From Montifringilla adamsi (lineage: Eukaryota; Chordata; Aves; Passeriformes; Passeridae), in contig JAGGNK010008670.1 in assembly GCA_017590115.1 (NCBI GenBank), positions 7,448,541-7,512,540 on the forward strand: a stretch of DNA of 64,000 bases. Reading direction: 5' to 3'. This document shows, piece by piece, positions 24,764 through 37,687 of this stretch (its first letter is position 1; each line of letters opens with the position of its first letter). The notes below the pieces were generated by a model, which was not told the DNA's origin, did no database searches, and saw only the letters and a list, made by a program, of their open reading frames with translations. The position numbers and the translations under genes were made by a program.

Positions 24764-24822
24764 ATTTACTTGTTCTATATCTACTTGTATTTACTTGTTC
24801 TATATTTACTTGATCTATATTT
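24764..24822 (+). repeat. Short tandem repeat of a 17-bp unit
   Basis: The 17-mer 'atttacttgttctatat' occurs exactly at 24764-24780 and 24789-24805. A third copy with one mismatch ('atttacttgatctatat') overlaps at 24804-24820. A partial unit 'ctacttgt' fills the gap between the first two. This is a small local minisatellite-like expansion. Confidence 0.85.
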
Positions 24823-26389
24823 GGTTTTTTTAGTCCTTGGCTTTTTATTTTCTACCTGTAAATAAATACATAAAAATGGTGTGCATCAATGCTTTTAATA
24901 TCTGTCATGACCATTAGCAAGTAATGGGAATCTGAATCTTGTCACTGTGTCTATAAATGCCTACATTACTGTCTGCATGCACTACAACATTAAAAAAAAG
25001 GTTTCAGCAAGGCAAATACAGTAATTCAGAGGGGAAGTAGCAAACAAACACTACCCCTAAGAATTGCCAAGTATAATGGTGTTTATGCTGCATGGAAGCC
25101 CCAGGGGTCAGAAGCCAGCTCCTTTTTGTTCATAGCATTCACAGACGTGATCAGCAACTGCCAGGGTTCAGGTGGAAATTGCAAATGTTGTCATCTGAAG
25201 AAGCAGCTATAATGTTTTGTTGATCTTCCAGTGCAAAAATTCTGCTTGACAATTTAGAAAGGGACCTTTTCTCAATTCTGCCAAGATGGCCTGTGTCCAT
25301 AAAACACAGGGGAGAGCCTGGAAGTTCAGTTCAGCAGAAAATCAGACCTTGTGTCCTCCAGACTCAGCTGCTTTAAAAGGACTGGGGAGAAAGGGAATGA
25401 CCACAGTGTACCTGGAGTAGGAAGGGATAATTATAAATGGTGATAATTACATGGCAGATTTTTAAATAGATTTTTCTTCTACGTACACACTGAAGACTTG
25501 GAACCTAAATAATTAAGCTTTCATTCCTCAAAAACTGCCACTATCCTAGTTGGGTTATTCGATATTTTGGCTCTTCACTAGTACCCAACAAAGTTTCTTG
25601 TTGGGTGGTAGCAAACAGCCAAAATAGCCAGCGTTGCTTTTGGGTGGGGATTGATAGACACAGTCCTCCAGAACCGTTGTAGTACAGGGCTGCTGTTCTG
25701 GCTCTACATACAGTACCAGGTTTTCCCATCAACTTCTTTTATTATTTCAAATTTATTTGGAACCAAATGCACAAGCAGATTCATTACATTAGCTAATTAT
25801 CCCTCTCTTTCAATTCAACAGTGTAATGAAAACAGCAGAAACTGTTTTACCTTCCACACCAAAACAAAAATCAAATATAGATCTATTTTTCAAATTAGTT
25901 AAATATTCAATTTTAATAGGCCCTTTGATACCTCTTCATGAAAGTCATTTGGGTCATGTAGCCTGGAGTGCATTCTGTGGCCCTCTATAATTTCTGGAAG
26001 TGTACATTAGTGGAAAATAATAGTAAAAGGCTGCCAGAAGACCTTTTGTTTGTACATACTGTCTTGTTTCTCTTAAGAAGGGTTTCCACACACTTATTTT
26101 TTGAATGCATGCTTTGTATTTATAATAGGAATGTATTCTTGTTTTGTTTGGTTTAAGAAATTAAATAGAATAAATTGCTTCTGCTTACATGTTTTCTTGA
26201 CTTGAAAAGCGCTTCAGGACTAACTGCAAACTGTCAGAAAAACACTGCAGTTAAAATGAGGGTGGAAAAGAGGGTGTTTGGGTTTCATGTAATATGCATG
26301 ATTGACTTTTTATTTTACCTGTTCTTTGTTATCCCTTTAAACATTCAGTGCTGATGCCTTCAGTGTGTGCGCCCAACTTTGCCCTTGGA
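24823..26389. other. Noncoding unique DNA, nothing recognised
   Basis: No repeat, RNA or gene is recognised. Confidence 0.55.
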
Positions 26390-26465
26390 ATTGCAGAACA
26401 TGCAGAGTTGGATCATTGAGTCCATCAGGATCATTGGCTCCAACTCCTGGCCCTGTGCAGGAGCT
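26390..26465 (-). mobile_element. CR1 LINE, short 3' end fragment
   Basis: Read on the minus strand this gives 'cctgcacagggccaggagtt', 'ggagccaatgatcctgatgg' and 'actcaatgatccaactctgc', ending in a decayed 'atgttctgcaattcc'. This is the CR1 3' end, comparable with the copy at 17399-17533 but more diverged. Part of the 'gggtcccttccaactcagg' block is altered. No coding region remains. Confidence 0.8.
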
Positions 26466-28049
26466 CTGGGACTATAGGAAATCAAGATATTTCTTTCAGC
26501 ATGTGTCTTAGGGGACAGTTATGGTCTGCTGTGTGCGTCTACCCCACAACCAGAAATCACCTCAGTTCCCCCTCCTGGTTGTGGGTCACAGCTGCCTACA
26601 GGACTGCCAAGTCCAAATGTTAAAGTATCCTTCAGTGGGATTCTGTCTCTCTCTGATGGCTAAAATAGTATATACTTTTAGTTTATGGTTTTTTTCTCTC
26701 TACTTGGATTATAGTCTGTGGGCTCAACTGGGTATTCAAGCTTTTCCTGGAAAACTTGACCCCATTCTAAAGTGGAGGGTGAAATTTTTGTTTTTCACAG
26801 TCATGGCTGTAGAAGAATCTCGGCCAGTCAGAAACTGTGGTAAAATTGAATGGTTTACTGATACTCAGAAGCCTAGGCAGGGTTTCTTGTAAGCAAATTT
26901 TTATTTGGGGTTGAGATGTTATGGGAATATGCAACAGCAAATGACATAAAAAGTCCCATGGTGTAGCTGCATGGGTTTCTTCCCTCTCATGCTCACCCAA
27001 TAATCATGGCATTCCCAGGCAATTAAATATTGTAAGATACTCTCAGTGAACAGCAGTCAGGTCATGGGTGTGTCAGAATAACCACACCATGTAAAACCAC
27101 AGATCCCTCTAAGTCAGTACAAATTATCTGTCAATTCATAATGCTGAGAGACCAGATATGAGAAGTTAGATCATATAGTGGATCTTGTCCTGGTGTGTTG
27201 TCTCACGTGTGTCAATCAGCAGTTGAGGGATTTCCTCAGACATGGAAGACATCCTAGAATTATGAAATACAGATTATGTTCCTGTAGCACCCAGAAACCC
27301 TGGGTTGTGAATCAGAAAGCTATTGTGTTCAGTATTCTGTAATTGTGAAACAGAGAGCCTGTCCTGGTTGCAATTTTGAATCTGTTGGGCTCACCATAAA
27401 ATATCACTTGTATAGTGTGATAGAAGGAGATACAGAGCTAGATTGTGATTTTGCAAGCCATGACCTGTACATTGAACTGTATTTAAGGGATTAGCCCTGC
27501 AGCTTTCACAGGTGCTCGTGGGCAGCTGCAGTCAGAGGGATGTCCCCGGGTTCATCCGGTGCTCTGAGCCTGCAGGAGGGCCCTGAGGACATGGGCACTG
27601 TGTCATCTCAGCTGTGCTCACTCTAAATCTATACCCCTTACTCAGTGTGAGCACACCTTTGTAGCAGGGGAAACAAATTAATGTGAAAACTTTTGGGAAT
27701 ACTTTAAAAAGCAGAGAAGGATAAGGCACTCTCCAGTATATTTCTGTACAAGGGCTGGGGCTTAAGTTTCAATATGCACTTAAATTATTTATGAAAATGA
27801 ATAAAAGCCATTTCAGAAATATGTCTCTTTCAACTATTATAAAAATAATATGTGAGATAACAAAGAAATAATTGTTCCCATATTCCTATCAGGATGCATT
27901 AAAAATCAGTAAATAAAAATGTTTGTATTTCCATAATAGAAATACTTTCTTCTATGGATCATTCTTTGCACTTGAACTGTGTTGATTGAACTAGAGCTTT
28001 CCTATTTTGCTTCTTTTTTTTTTTTTCTCTTTTTTTACCTCCCCTTCAG
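26466..28049. other. Noncoding unique DNA with a long pyrimidine tract at its end
   Basis: A 123-codon plus frame (26521-26892) has no recognised domain. At 28003-28047 a T/C-rich tract precedes AG (28048-28049). No other features are recognised. Confidence 0.5.
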
Positions 28050-28140
28050 GAGAAAGACAACTTTTCTCTTATGAGACCTCTCTTGCCACTTGCTTCCTGA
28101 TTTATTATTTCTTGGATGCTACTTTCACTGCAGGAAGAAG
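28050..28140 (+). other. Splice-site-bounded 91-nt segment, possible exon
   Basis: A strong pyrimidine tract ending 'ctccccttcag' precedes position 28050, and 'gaag' followed by 'gtagga' makes a good donor at 28141. One of three frames is open across all 91 nt (29 codons, containing YETSLATCFLIYYFLDATF). I recognise no family. One open frame over 30 codons is not rare by chance in any sequence, so this could be an lncRNA exon, a rare alternative exon or nothing. Confidence 0.15.
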
Positions 28141-31100
28141 GTAGGAAATATTTCTTTAAGCAGCAGGTTGCCATTATAAAATGTTGCAAAAATAAACTAG
28201 AAACTTTATGTCATTTTTAAATTACTAGTGCCAGAGCTAAGCAGCTAAAAAGGTTGATCTTTTTACTTCTTCCATTTTTTAATTTTTATTTTTCTTTAAA
28301 ATTTGCCTTTAAATGGCAGGAAGGTACCTTTTAAAATCTTACCCTTTAAAAGAAAATATTTTTGTTGCAAAGACACTATACTATATAAGACTTATTTTTA
28401 TATTGAAAAAATACATAGTCAAATAAGATAATTCTTGGTATTACCTTGCAATCGTTTAAGTAGAAGTTATGTTATTCTTACAATACTTACTGGCTGTAGC
28501 AGCAATGTTGAGAATTATTAAAATGCATCAATATCTGTAAAAAAAAATCACCTGTGTGACTTTCAGTGAAGGTGACCTTTTGTACAGGATGAGGACAGGA
28601 GCTTTTGCACTGGGATGTGATTATTCAAACTACCATGACCATAACGCTGTGCAGATGACAGCGACCTTTTAGCCATGACAACATCAGTAGCAGTCTTTCT
28701 TTTTTAGCTTCTAACCTTCTGTTGTTGTTCGGCTTACAGAATAAAATGTGCAGAATCAGTCTACAAAAATTCTGCGGGGTTTTTATCAAAATGCATTTTG
28801 AGTGTTGATGATCATTGTATGTTTGCACACTAAGAATGTAGGATATTGTACCAGAAACATGTAGGCCTGTGCTTTGCAATGAGTTTCTTCTTTCAAATCT
28901 AAAAGCAACTCCCTTTCGTGTAGGTGTTTGAATTTCTACAAAAGGTTCAGAATTCTGTGATTCATTTAATTATCTCCCATTTCCTTTATCTTATGTTGTC
29001 ATAAGGGTAGAGGCTTTGCAAATGAAACTAAAATCAGTACATGGAGTCAAAACTAGCTTGTCCCTAGAAAATACTTATTTTACTTTTAAAAAGATATACT
29101 TTTAATCATTTAAATAATAACTGCTTTTTGTGAAACCTTGCAAGACTTACTTAAGCGTGTGAGTGCTTAATTTCATTCACACGTTCAGCCCAGGGGAGTC
29201 CTTGCAGCAACTGCTATGCAGAGACTGGGACCTAACAGTCCCAGGCTAACAGGAGAGAGGTTATATGATTTAAGGTTAAGGTGTGGATGCTGGGGTTTGA
29301 TATCAGAGATGGTTTTGTCTGTCATGTTGTCAGTTGTGTCTGTGCAGCACTTGTGTGGTTTAGCAGTGAGGAAAGTCTGTGGAATGAATAGGAAACAGCT
29401 GAGATTTAATTTATATATTGGGACTTCTGAACATTTATCCCTTGCTCACTTTTATAATTTGAGTTCAGAGCTGAACAGAATGACATAATAGGGGAAATTC
29501 AGATATTTTTTTAGAGGGGAAAAAAAAGAAAGGAAAAACAGCAATAAAGCAGGAGGAGAGAAAATACCTCTACAAATGCAACAGACATAAAAGTAAGTAA
29601 AGGAAAGTTAAAAATTACCATAGGGCAGGCAGGACACCTGCTAAAGAACCTTCTGCTGCCTCTCACAGCTGGAAAGAAAAATGAAAGAGATGCAAACAAC
29701 TGTTCTGGAAGCATGAAATCTGCCTTTTGTCTTTTCACCCCTCCCTTTCTGAACAGTTACAGTATGCAAAATTTAGGGGAATCTCAAAGTCTGCAGAGGA
29801 AAAAAATTCAGCAGGCTCTGCATATAAAAAGCTGAGCCATGGAAGTGTGCCTCTTTGAAAACAGGAGCATGTTTGGGAGCTTCCCGGTGCATTGAAGAAA
29901 GTGGTAATTAATGCATAGTGAATGACTTCGAATGGAGGTTGAATAGGGGCATAACAATGGGAAGTTTTTTTTAGGTTAAAGTGTTGGAAAAAGGAAAGCT
30001 GTTAAAAGATAGCTACTGTGAAGCTACAACTTCAATCCTTGTCTTCTCTGACTTTCCTTTATAGACTGTGGTGGGTTTTGTTTTGTATGGGTCTCCAAAT
30101 ACAATGAAGTTAATTTGCACCAATTTCATTTTGTGTATGCTTTGGGAATTTTTTTTTAAGGTTTTTTTTTCCCCTTTTTTTTGGCAGGGCTTGGTTCTTT
30201 GATGGTGCTTTTGAGCAAATGGTTTGCCCAAAGTTCAGATGATGTTAGCTCCATCCTCTTTTTCATTTACAACATCAAGGGGATTACAGAGAATAACTTT
30301 GTTGCCCAACATCAAGGCTATATCTTCAGGCTACTAGAAAGGTAGTTCTCAGAAAGTGTGTCTTCTAATATTTTAGAACCTCCACAGGCTTCAGATAAAA
30401 CAAGTATTAAATACAAAAAGCTCACAAGGATCCCAAGGAAGGTTAAACTCACACAACCTCCTTCATGTTGAACACCTGAAATGTATTTTTTAGACTGTTG
30501 GAGTGTTATCATAGTGAAGACAGCAGTGAAGTCTTATATAACTGAAGACAGAAAGAATAAAAACCAGCACCTTGTTTAAAGACAGGCAATTTTTAATGGA
30601 GCCTAGGCTAAATATAATCTACTTGTGCTATCGAAAAGGGAATTTGGAGAGTGAGCAAGTCATTTTGGAGGGGTCTTGGGGGTTGATTTTTTTTATGGGA
30701 TCATAAGGTAGTAGATCTGCAATTCTGCTGTGCTTGATCCAAAGCCAGAATTTATAAAGCTTGAGGACAGAAGGAATGAAATGTTTTGGAGAAATAAAAT
30801 AGGGAAGCTAGTGGGCTCAAAATAGTTTAAAATATTTTCTCTTGTTGGTAGTTCTTAACAGGACTTCTGGCCTGGGGTATTTTAAACTCAGCATCTCAAT
30901 TCCTATTACGTAAGTGTTTATTTTTTCCTAAGGAAGATATGAAACTAAAAATACCCTACAAAACTCCCCAAATAAGTTTTGTTTTCCAATTCTCTAGGGG
31001 CAGGCTGAGAAAATTTAGTACTGGCTGCATACAGCCTAGTAAAGCCCTTTCTCTCCCATAAGTTCATTTTTGACAGGAAGGTGGCTCACGCTGGTTAGAA

Positions 31101-33263
31101 TACAAGAGTATGCAAATTTGATTGCAAAGTTATCTCCTTTTGCTGCTTCTACAGAGATGTTGTCTGTCCTGGTCAGGTGCATATCCTTTCCCACTACTTA
31201 ACTCCAGCAGGTGTCTTATTACTCTCCATTCCTTAATGATTGTAAATGGTGTGTGAATTCTCAGGTTCTGGAACAGTGCTCTAAAATGACAATTGTCAAT
31301 AATTACAGTGATAATAATGATGTTGTTTTAGCTGCATTTTTATTCTCTTTTCCTTGTACACACATGTAAACCAGAGTTTCTGACACTGAAGAAATATTTT
31401 ATCATTCTTCTACCTTTGCTAAATTGAAAAGGCTAATATTGTGTTAATTTTCTGGAGGCAACTGGATGAATCTTCTGAACTGAATGAAAGTCAATGTCTG
31501 CATTTCAACGTATCTTTTACCTTGTTAAAACATATATGTATGATATCAATAACTTTATTGGGCAGGAACAAAAAGAAATCCTCGACTTAAATCTGTCCTT
31601 TTATTTTTGCAACAGATTTTTCAGATTCCCCAGGGATAAAGTTGCCAAGCCTAACTAGAGTCTCTTACTTGACCTGTGAGATTCTGTTTAATTTAGGCCA
31701 AGTTCCTGACTTTTGTAAATCCCTACTTGCCTTTTCTGTCTCTCACTCTCTTGGGAAGCCTTAGCAGCTTGACAGAGCAATGCCTAAATGCAAGCGGTCC
31801 AAAAAAGTCATGACCATCAGCCCCAGAGCAGGGCAAGGTGTACAGGGGTCTGTGCAAGCTGCAGGGGAAGGCTGGAACTTGACTCACGTTTCCCATCATA
31901 TCTGACACTTGGAACATTGTCCATCTGAGAGAACAGTAGCACCACGTGAGATGAAAAATGGGTTGGACTCCTCATCTCTCCTGTTTCTTTTTGGTAGATA
32001 GTTCAGTAAATTGGGAGTAAAACAAGGCAGACTTACTGGTGGAGCAGCAGAGGTTGATGCTCTGTATTAATGTGGTGAAGGGATGGTTGTGCATGGATTG
32101 TTCCTCCCAGTGTCACTACAGCTTTGAGTCCTGGTAATCAGCTGTGAGATTTGAGCAATGTTGAAAGATTTGGGCATGCTATACACAAAATATGGGCTGT
32201 TTGGTAATTTTACATGTCTTTAATTTACAAAGCTGTGAGCTGATGTCATCCAAAGTGAGATAATAAGATGAAGTTATAAGGTTAAGTCCAAGAGTCAGAA
32301 GATGAGGGGTACAGGATACTTGGCTGCTGAGCACATTTAGTTGCTCCACTTGTGAATCTAAAGCAGATTTTAGTGATGTGATTCTGTACTAAATATGTTG
32401 CTCCTCTCCCTCACTGGGCACTCATGATGGATGTAAGAGCAACACAGTCATGAACATGCACCTGCAAACCTGGCACTTTCTGAGCTGAAAAGTCAATAAA
32501 GTTATCCTGCTTTGCTAGGCTTGTGTGTGTATGCTACACATCTTCTATAGGGGAAAGAAAATCTGTGTCAGAAAATGTCAGGAAAAGATGTAATGTAAGA
32601 ACTCCCTCTGCTGTAAAAACTCCCAGCATATAAAATGTGCTGTAGCACTAACCATTGTGACCCAGAAATAAAATGTTTCCTGTGAATTAGAAAGATACAG
32701 AATTGAATTAACTGGATGACATTTCCCCATCTTTTTTTTATTTAATGTTGCCCTTTCCCATTCTCTGTAATTAGTGCATAGAAGTGACAATAGTCATATA
32801 CCACACTCTTAGCTACAAGGATGTACCAACATTTTGAGCATTTTCCATTATTTTTTTTCAGTGACACTTTGAAAACTCGTAGCATCTTAACTCTGCTGAA
32901 GCCTATTATTTCTGTGAACTGAAGAGGCAATTTAAGGCACCTTTTTTGTTTGCAAACAATTTTCAAATATAACCTCACACTTTCTGAACTTTTCCCAAGG
33001 GCCTCATAAAATCAATAATTGTCCATTTTCCTCTAAGTGACTTTAAAATTGAAGGTCTCAGGGTTTTAAATTCAGATCTGGATTTCAGGGTGCTCTCCAT
33101 CAACACTGCTGCTCACAGGTGCTCCCAAGCAGAATCTGTTTTCTTGCAGTGAGAGGAGATGTTTGGAAACGTAACACATCCCATGCTGAAGAGAGCACAA
33201 TTTTCCTTTGGACTTTTCTTTAACTTGAATTTAGAGATTATACTGCTGGATATTCCGTGCCCA
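28141..33263. other. Noncoding unique DNA, nothing recognised
   Basis: Five kilobases without a recognised repeat or gene. A-rich and T-rich patches occur (29518-29540, 30150-30182). Open frames are 90 codons or fewer and uninformative. Confidence 0.55.
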
Positions 33264-33375
33264 TGACACAGGGTTGGAACTAGATGGTCCTCAAGACCCC
33301 TGCCTCCCCAGCCATTCTCTGACACTGTGATGATTCCATGTCCCTTCCAACCCAGACCATTCTGTGATTCTGTGG
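33264..33375 (+). mobile_element. CR1 LINE 3' end with internally duplicated terminus
   Basis: The CR1 tail blocks 'gggttggaactagatggtcc' and 'tcaag' are followed by 44 bp (33296-33339), and then the expected continuation 'gtcccttccaacccagacc', 'attctgtgattctgtgg'. The extra 44 bp ('acccctgcctccccagccat', 'tctctgacactgtgatgatt') itself resembles a diverged copy of that same terminus. The tail is therefore present twice in tandem. No coding part of the element remains. Confidence 0.87.
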
Positions 33376-36300
33376 TGTCTCATAAATATCTATGGTGCAG
33401 AAAGAATCTGCTCTTGATCAGTGCTTCAAGTTTGACAGGAGCATGATTTGTTTTATTTTAAAGATGGGACATTAACACCATCTTGCCACATGTGCTTACA
33501 GACAGTCCTATGTTACCCTGATCTTAGGCAGGGATTTTTTCAGCAGGATTTTGTGACAGCTTGGCCGTAAATCAGTTCTACTGCAGAGGGTGATGAGACA
33601 CTGAGCTGGTGACCCTGCTAGCACTGGAGGTGGGTGACAGGAACTAGAGGTACCAGACAGGTTATTCTGAGAGTATGAAAATAATATCTGCAGAGCAACC
33701 ACTCCAAGCCTGAAGCTATTTATCCATAAGAAATGACTCTGTAAGGAAAACTGTTAAAACCTGTAGCAAACTTTGTATACAGCAAAAAGGGGAAGAATGT
33801 GATATCATTTCCACAAAGACATAAGAGCATGAGAAGTGTGGCTGAAAATTGAAGGTTCTTATAAAGTAGAGGTACAGTAGATAGTCCAAAAATCCATGGC
33901 TCTACAGCCAAGAAAAAAGCCTAAAAGCCTTTTCTAGCTCAGTGTTGAAGTGAAAGCAGAGATTAGAAATAAAAAAGCAATTTATAATGAATAGGAAAAG
34001 GGACACTAACAACAATTGATATAGTTCAGAAGTTATGAAGTGTAGAAAGTTGATAACAGCCACTAAAGCATCCAGGATAAAGCCATGTGAAAGGACAATA
34101 ATAAAGTTAGAAATGTTTTTTTTTTTTTTTTATGAAGAGCAACACTGTAGCATAGTTGTGTTACTGGACAGAGATGAGGAAAAAACATTGGTTGGTGGTA
34201 CACACAAAAGCAGTGGTATTTTTCTTTGTTCAGCATAAAGGAGATCCCCAAAATAGGATATGCTTATATATGGGAATATTGACAGAGTTTTGGATGTCAG
34301 GAAGATGGTTAATGTTCTGTCAGTGCTCAGGATTATAGTGGTAAAAACAAGCTGATATATCCTGGGCAAAATAATGGAAGATTGGTGTTAGTTTGTTGGT
34401 TTGTTTCTCTCTGAAGACAGAGCAAAAATTATTAGGTTATTAGGTATAAATTCTGATGCTTCATCATTAAGCTCTGCTATTCTCTCCTAGCTGTGAATCA
34501 TATGCAGTGGTCAGAGAGTGGGAACAATTAAATATATGTTCCAATACAGTGTGGTAGAAAGGGGAATATATTTTTTAAAATGGCATATTGTGAATTGAAG
34601 TTGATTTTTTTGCTCTAGGTACTGAGTATTGGTTGGACTGATGACAAGTTGGTACTTTCAGGGTTCTGCATCCTAAAAGATATTGAGCATTGAGTAGGGA
34701 GCCTATGGTATTTAATGCTGAATAAAATGCTGTGCTGTAACTACCTTAAAGACCTCAATCAGCAAAGTGAAAGGAAAAACTATTAGATTTTTAAATTTAG
34801 GTATTTGTATTTTGTTTCTGGTTGATATATCCAGTTTTGTGGTAACTGTATGAAATATAATGGCACATGGTAATTGGAAGATTCTTGGAGGCTATTCCCG
34901 TGCTGTTGTTTGGGTACTGGTACATGACTTTCTCTCCTGTGTTAAAATGCCTTTGGCTCATGATTCATCCACAAGGTGTGGAAGTGGCACAGGAGCCATT
35001 ACCAGCAAGCACTTTGGCCATGGCCCTCCTGTTTCAGAGGGCAGGACAGTCAATAGTGTGTAGAGGGGCTGCTCTTCCTTGGTTGGCCTCAGTGTTAAAG
35101 AATTTACTCACTCAGACATAGCCAATGGTCTAAGGTTCCCTTTAAACCTCAAGCTTTAGGAAATAGAAGTGATCAAATGGCACGTCCCAGTTGGTGTGCT
35201 CTGATCCTACCAGCTGTGCTCCTCCGAAAAAAGGGATGAAATGATTAAGATCTGATTTATGCTCTGTCGTGGTACTGCTCTAGCTGTCAGACTAACTGTG
35301 CCAAGGCAGTAGGATTTGTCTGCAAGTGAACTGGAGTTCATTCTTCTTTTACATATATTGGTGCCAAGTGTTCTGCAACTCAGAGTGTATTTGTCTGATT
35401 TCTTTACTGTTTCTTCAGGGTGGGACTCCTCTATATTTAGATTTTTACTTTTTCTGGAGGCATAACCCGTTGAAATGCACAGCCACAAGGCCAATGCAGT
35501 CGGCAATCAGCTGTATGCAGTTAAACCTAGAATATGCACAGTAGAAAAAATTGCACAAGGAAATACAGAGGAAAGTTGTGATGTAGTCAGACACATAAAT
35601 GTCTCTGCAAGTTCCACCCTCACTTGCCATTTTACAGGAGTCTTACAGTGCTTTACAGTGATGAAGGCACTACAGGTATGAAGACCCCACAAGAGTCTTG
35701 GGAACAGCTTTCAAGCACTTTTGCAGTTTACATAATCTAGAGCTGAAGGGTAGTACTGTGCCTTTTAGACCTCATTTTCCAGTAGAAGGAAGAGGATGAC
35801 TAGAAAAAGATTGAGGATCTCTGGATAGTTTAAGATGAGTATTACTCTTTGCAACTAGGTTTCAAAGTGAGGGATATTGCATTAGCAGGGATCTGTAAGA
35901 ATAGTCTGGATAAATCAACATAATCTTGACTAGTGCTTAAGTCCAAGTAATCCGAGAATAACAATTTTTCTCTATATTTGTTTTTCATAATATTCTTGTA
36001 AGTGTTGAAAAGCTTATAAGGAAGCTTGAAGTTTAGCAGGACAAAAATTTTCACAACCAGTCTGAGGCTTCCCTTTAGCTCTACCAACAGGACATTCAGT
36101 TAGAGGTTTGTTTTGTTTGGGTTTTGGTGGGGAGTTGTGGTGCTTTTCTCAGCTGGGCTGGCACTTATTCTCACGGGTGCTTTTTCAAGTTTTGTTAGTA
36201 TGAAACTACTGAACTGCAAGTCTCAGAAAAGTGTTTTTCTTCCTTTGTGAGGTTTCAAGCAGTGTCACTTCTGATCCCACTCACAACTGTTCATGAGACC

Positions 36301-37540
36301 AAGCTGGGGTTTGGCATTTCCAGGCCTGAATGGAAATTCATTGGAATAAAAGGAAATAGTCAAGTCCAAATATTTAATGTTAAAAAGTACAGATATGCTA
36401 TTTGTTCTAGGAACTTGTGAAAGTGAGAGAACATCTCTCTGGTAAATAAACCTTACTTTGCCCATCCCTTTTGGCAGTGGGATGAAATGCAGGCTGATTG
36501 TCAGCAGGAATGCCTTTCAGGACATACAATAGGTCATTGGAGACCTACTGAGTACTTTAACAAGTGTGTCAACTGGCATCAAGTGGTCAAGCGTAAGCCC
36601 ATATCCTGGGATGCAGTAATTTGTTTTGTGTGCTGCTGATACGATAGAGGTTGGGATTTGTCGTAGAAATAAGCAGTCCCCCAAAGTATCTTTAATATAA
36701 ATTAAATTATATAAATGAACCATCCAAACACACTGAATGCCATCTGGGACAAATGGAAAATAACACATCTAGAAGTGATTATCTAGGGCAGAAGTGAGTG
36801 GAGCCACAGTTAGGGCAGTCACCTGGTTTAATGATTCCTTTTGTTTAGCTCATTTTCTTGAGAGTTTATCCTTCAGCCTCTGCTCAAACACACAGTTCTG
36901 TTGAGCCACTACCTTCCTATACTCCTTGTTTCTCACCATATAGGTAAAATTGGCATTTTGACTAACTAAACAACAATTTTTGAATGTTTGAAGGAAAAAC
37001 AAAAAGCAAGTTTTCAACAGTTATTTTCATTCCATCATAGTGACCTTGTGTTGTCCTTGTTTTTCATTCTCTTTTGCCACCTTTTAAAGTCTCAGCCAAA
37101 GATGTGGAGCTAAATTCAGCCCTGATGTAAAACAGCACAGTTTTTCTAAAGCTTTTAGTGTGTTCTGCTTTGATCCTGGAAGACTCACTTTTAAAAGGTG
37201 GGTATGACACAGTTTCTCCTCTGTAAGGAGCTGAATTTTTTTTTCCTCCCCTGATGCTTATCATAGCAGCAAGGAAAGCACAAAATTGCCCTGGGAAGAC
37301 ATTTCAATAATCAAAAATCTTTCTTTTGTCACAACTAATTATCACAACTAATATTTTACTTGACTTTGGCTTCCAGAAAAGTCAGTGGGAGGAAACTTGC
37401 TTTGTTGTTTGGGCCATTCTTTCAGAATATAGAGGAATTCTTATATTAAACACACTGGACTGATAATGAACTCAGGCAAGATGTCTGCATAATATCCTCT
37501 ACTCTTCTCAAGAGATGAAGTGTAATATTTCAAAACGTGG
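33376..37540. other. Noncoding unique DNA, nothing recognised
   Basis: A T16 run lies at 34116-34131, and a 12-13 bp tandem duplication ('tcacaactaat' twice) at about 37329-37353. No gene is supported. Frames are 99 codons or fewer and occur on both strands. Confidence 0.55.
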
Positions 37541-37687
37541 TAGAAGTTTGTGCAACTGGTATTTCAGAACTGATCACCAGCAGAAAAAATAAGATAAAAA
37601 TTAAGGTCCATTGTCTTAAGCTGGTCCTTCCTTGTTTCTGGGATTTGTTAAACCAAACCAATGCTTCATTTTAAGGCAGATGATGGT
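37541..37687 (+). repeat. Copy A of a local dispersed duplication, unit unidentified
   Basis: It shares ordered blocks with 39671-39785: 'ctggtatttcagaac', 'caccagca', 'gtccattgtcttaagctgg', 'gtccttcc' and 'tttgttaaac'. Alignment is collinear in the same orientation over about 115 bp, with one roughly 14-bp gap. Flanks do not align obviously. This is either two copies of an interspersed repeat I cannot name or an old local duplication. Confidence 0.8.
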
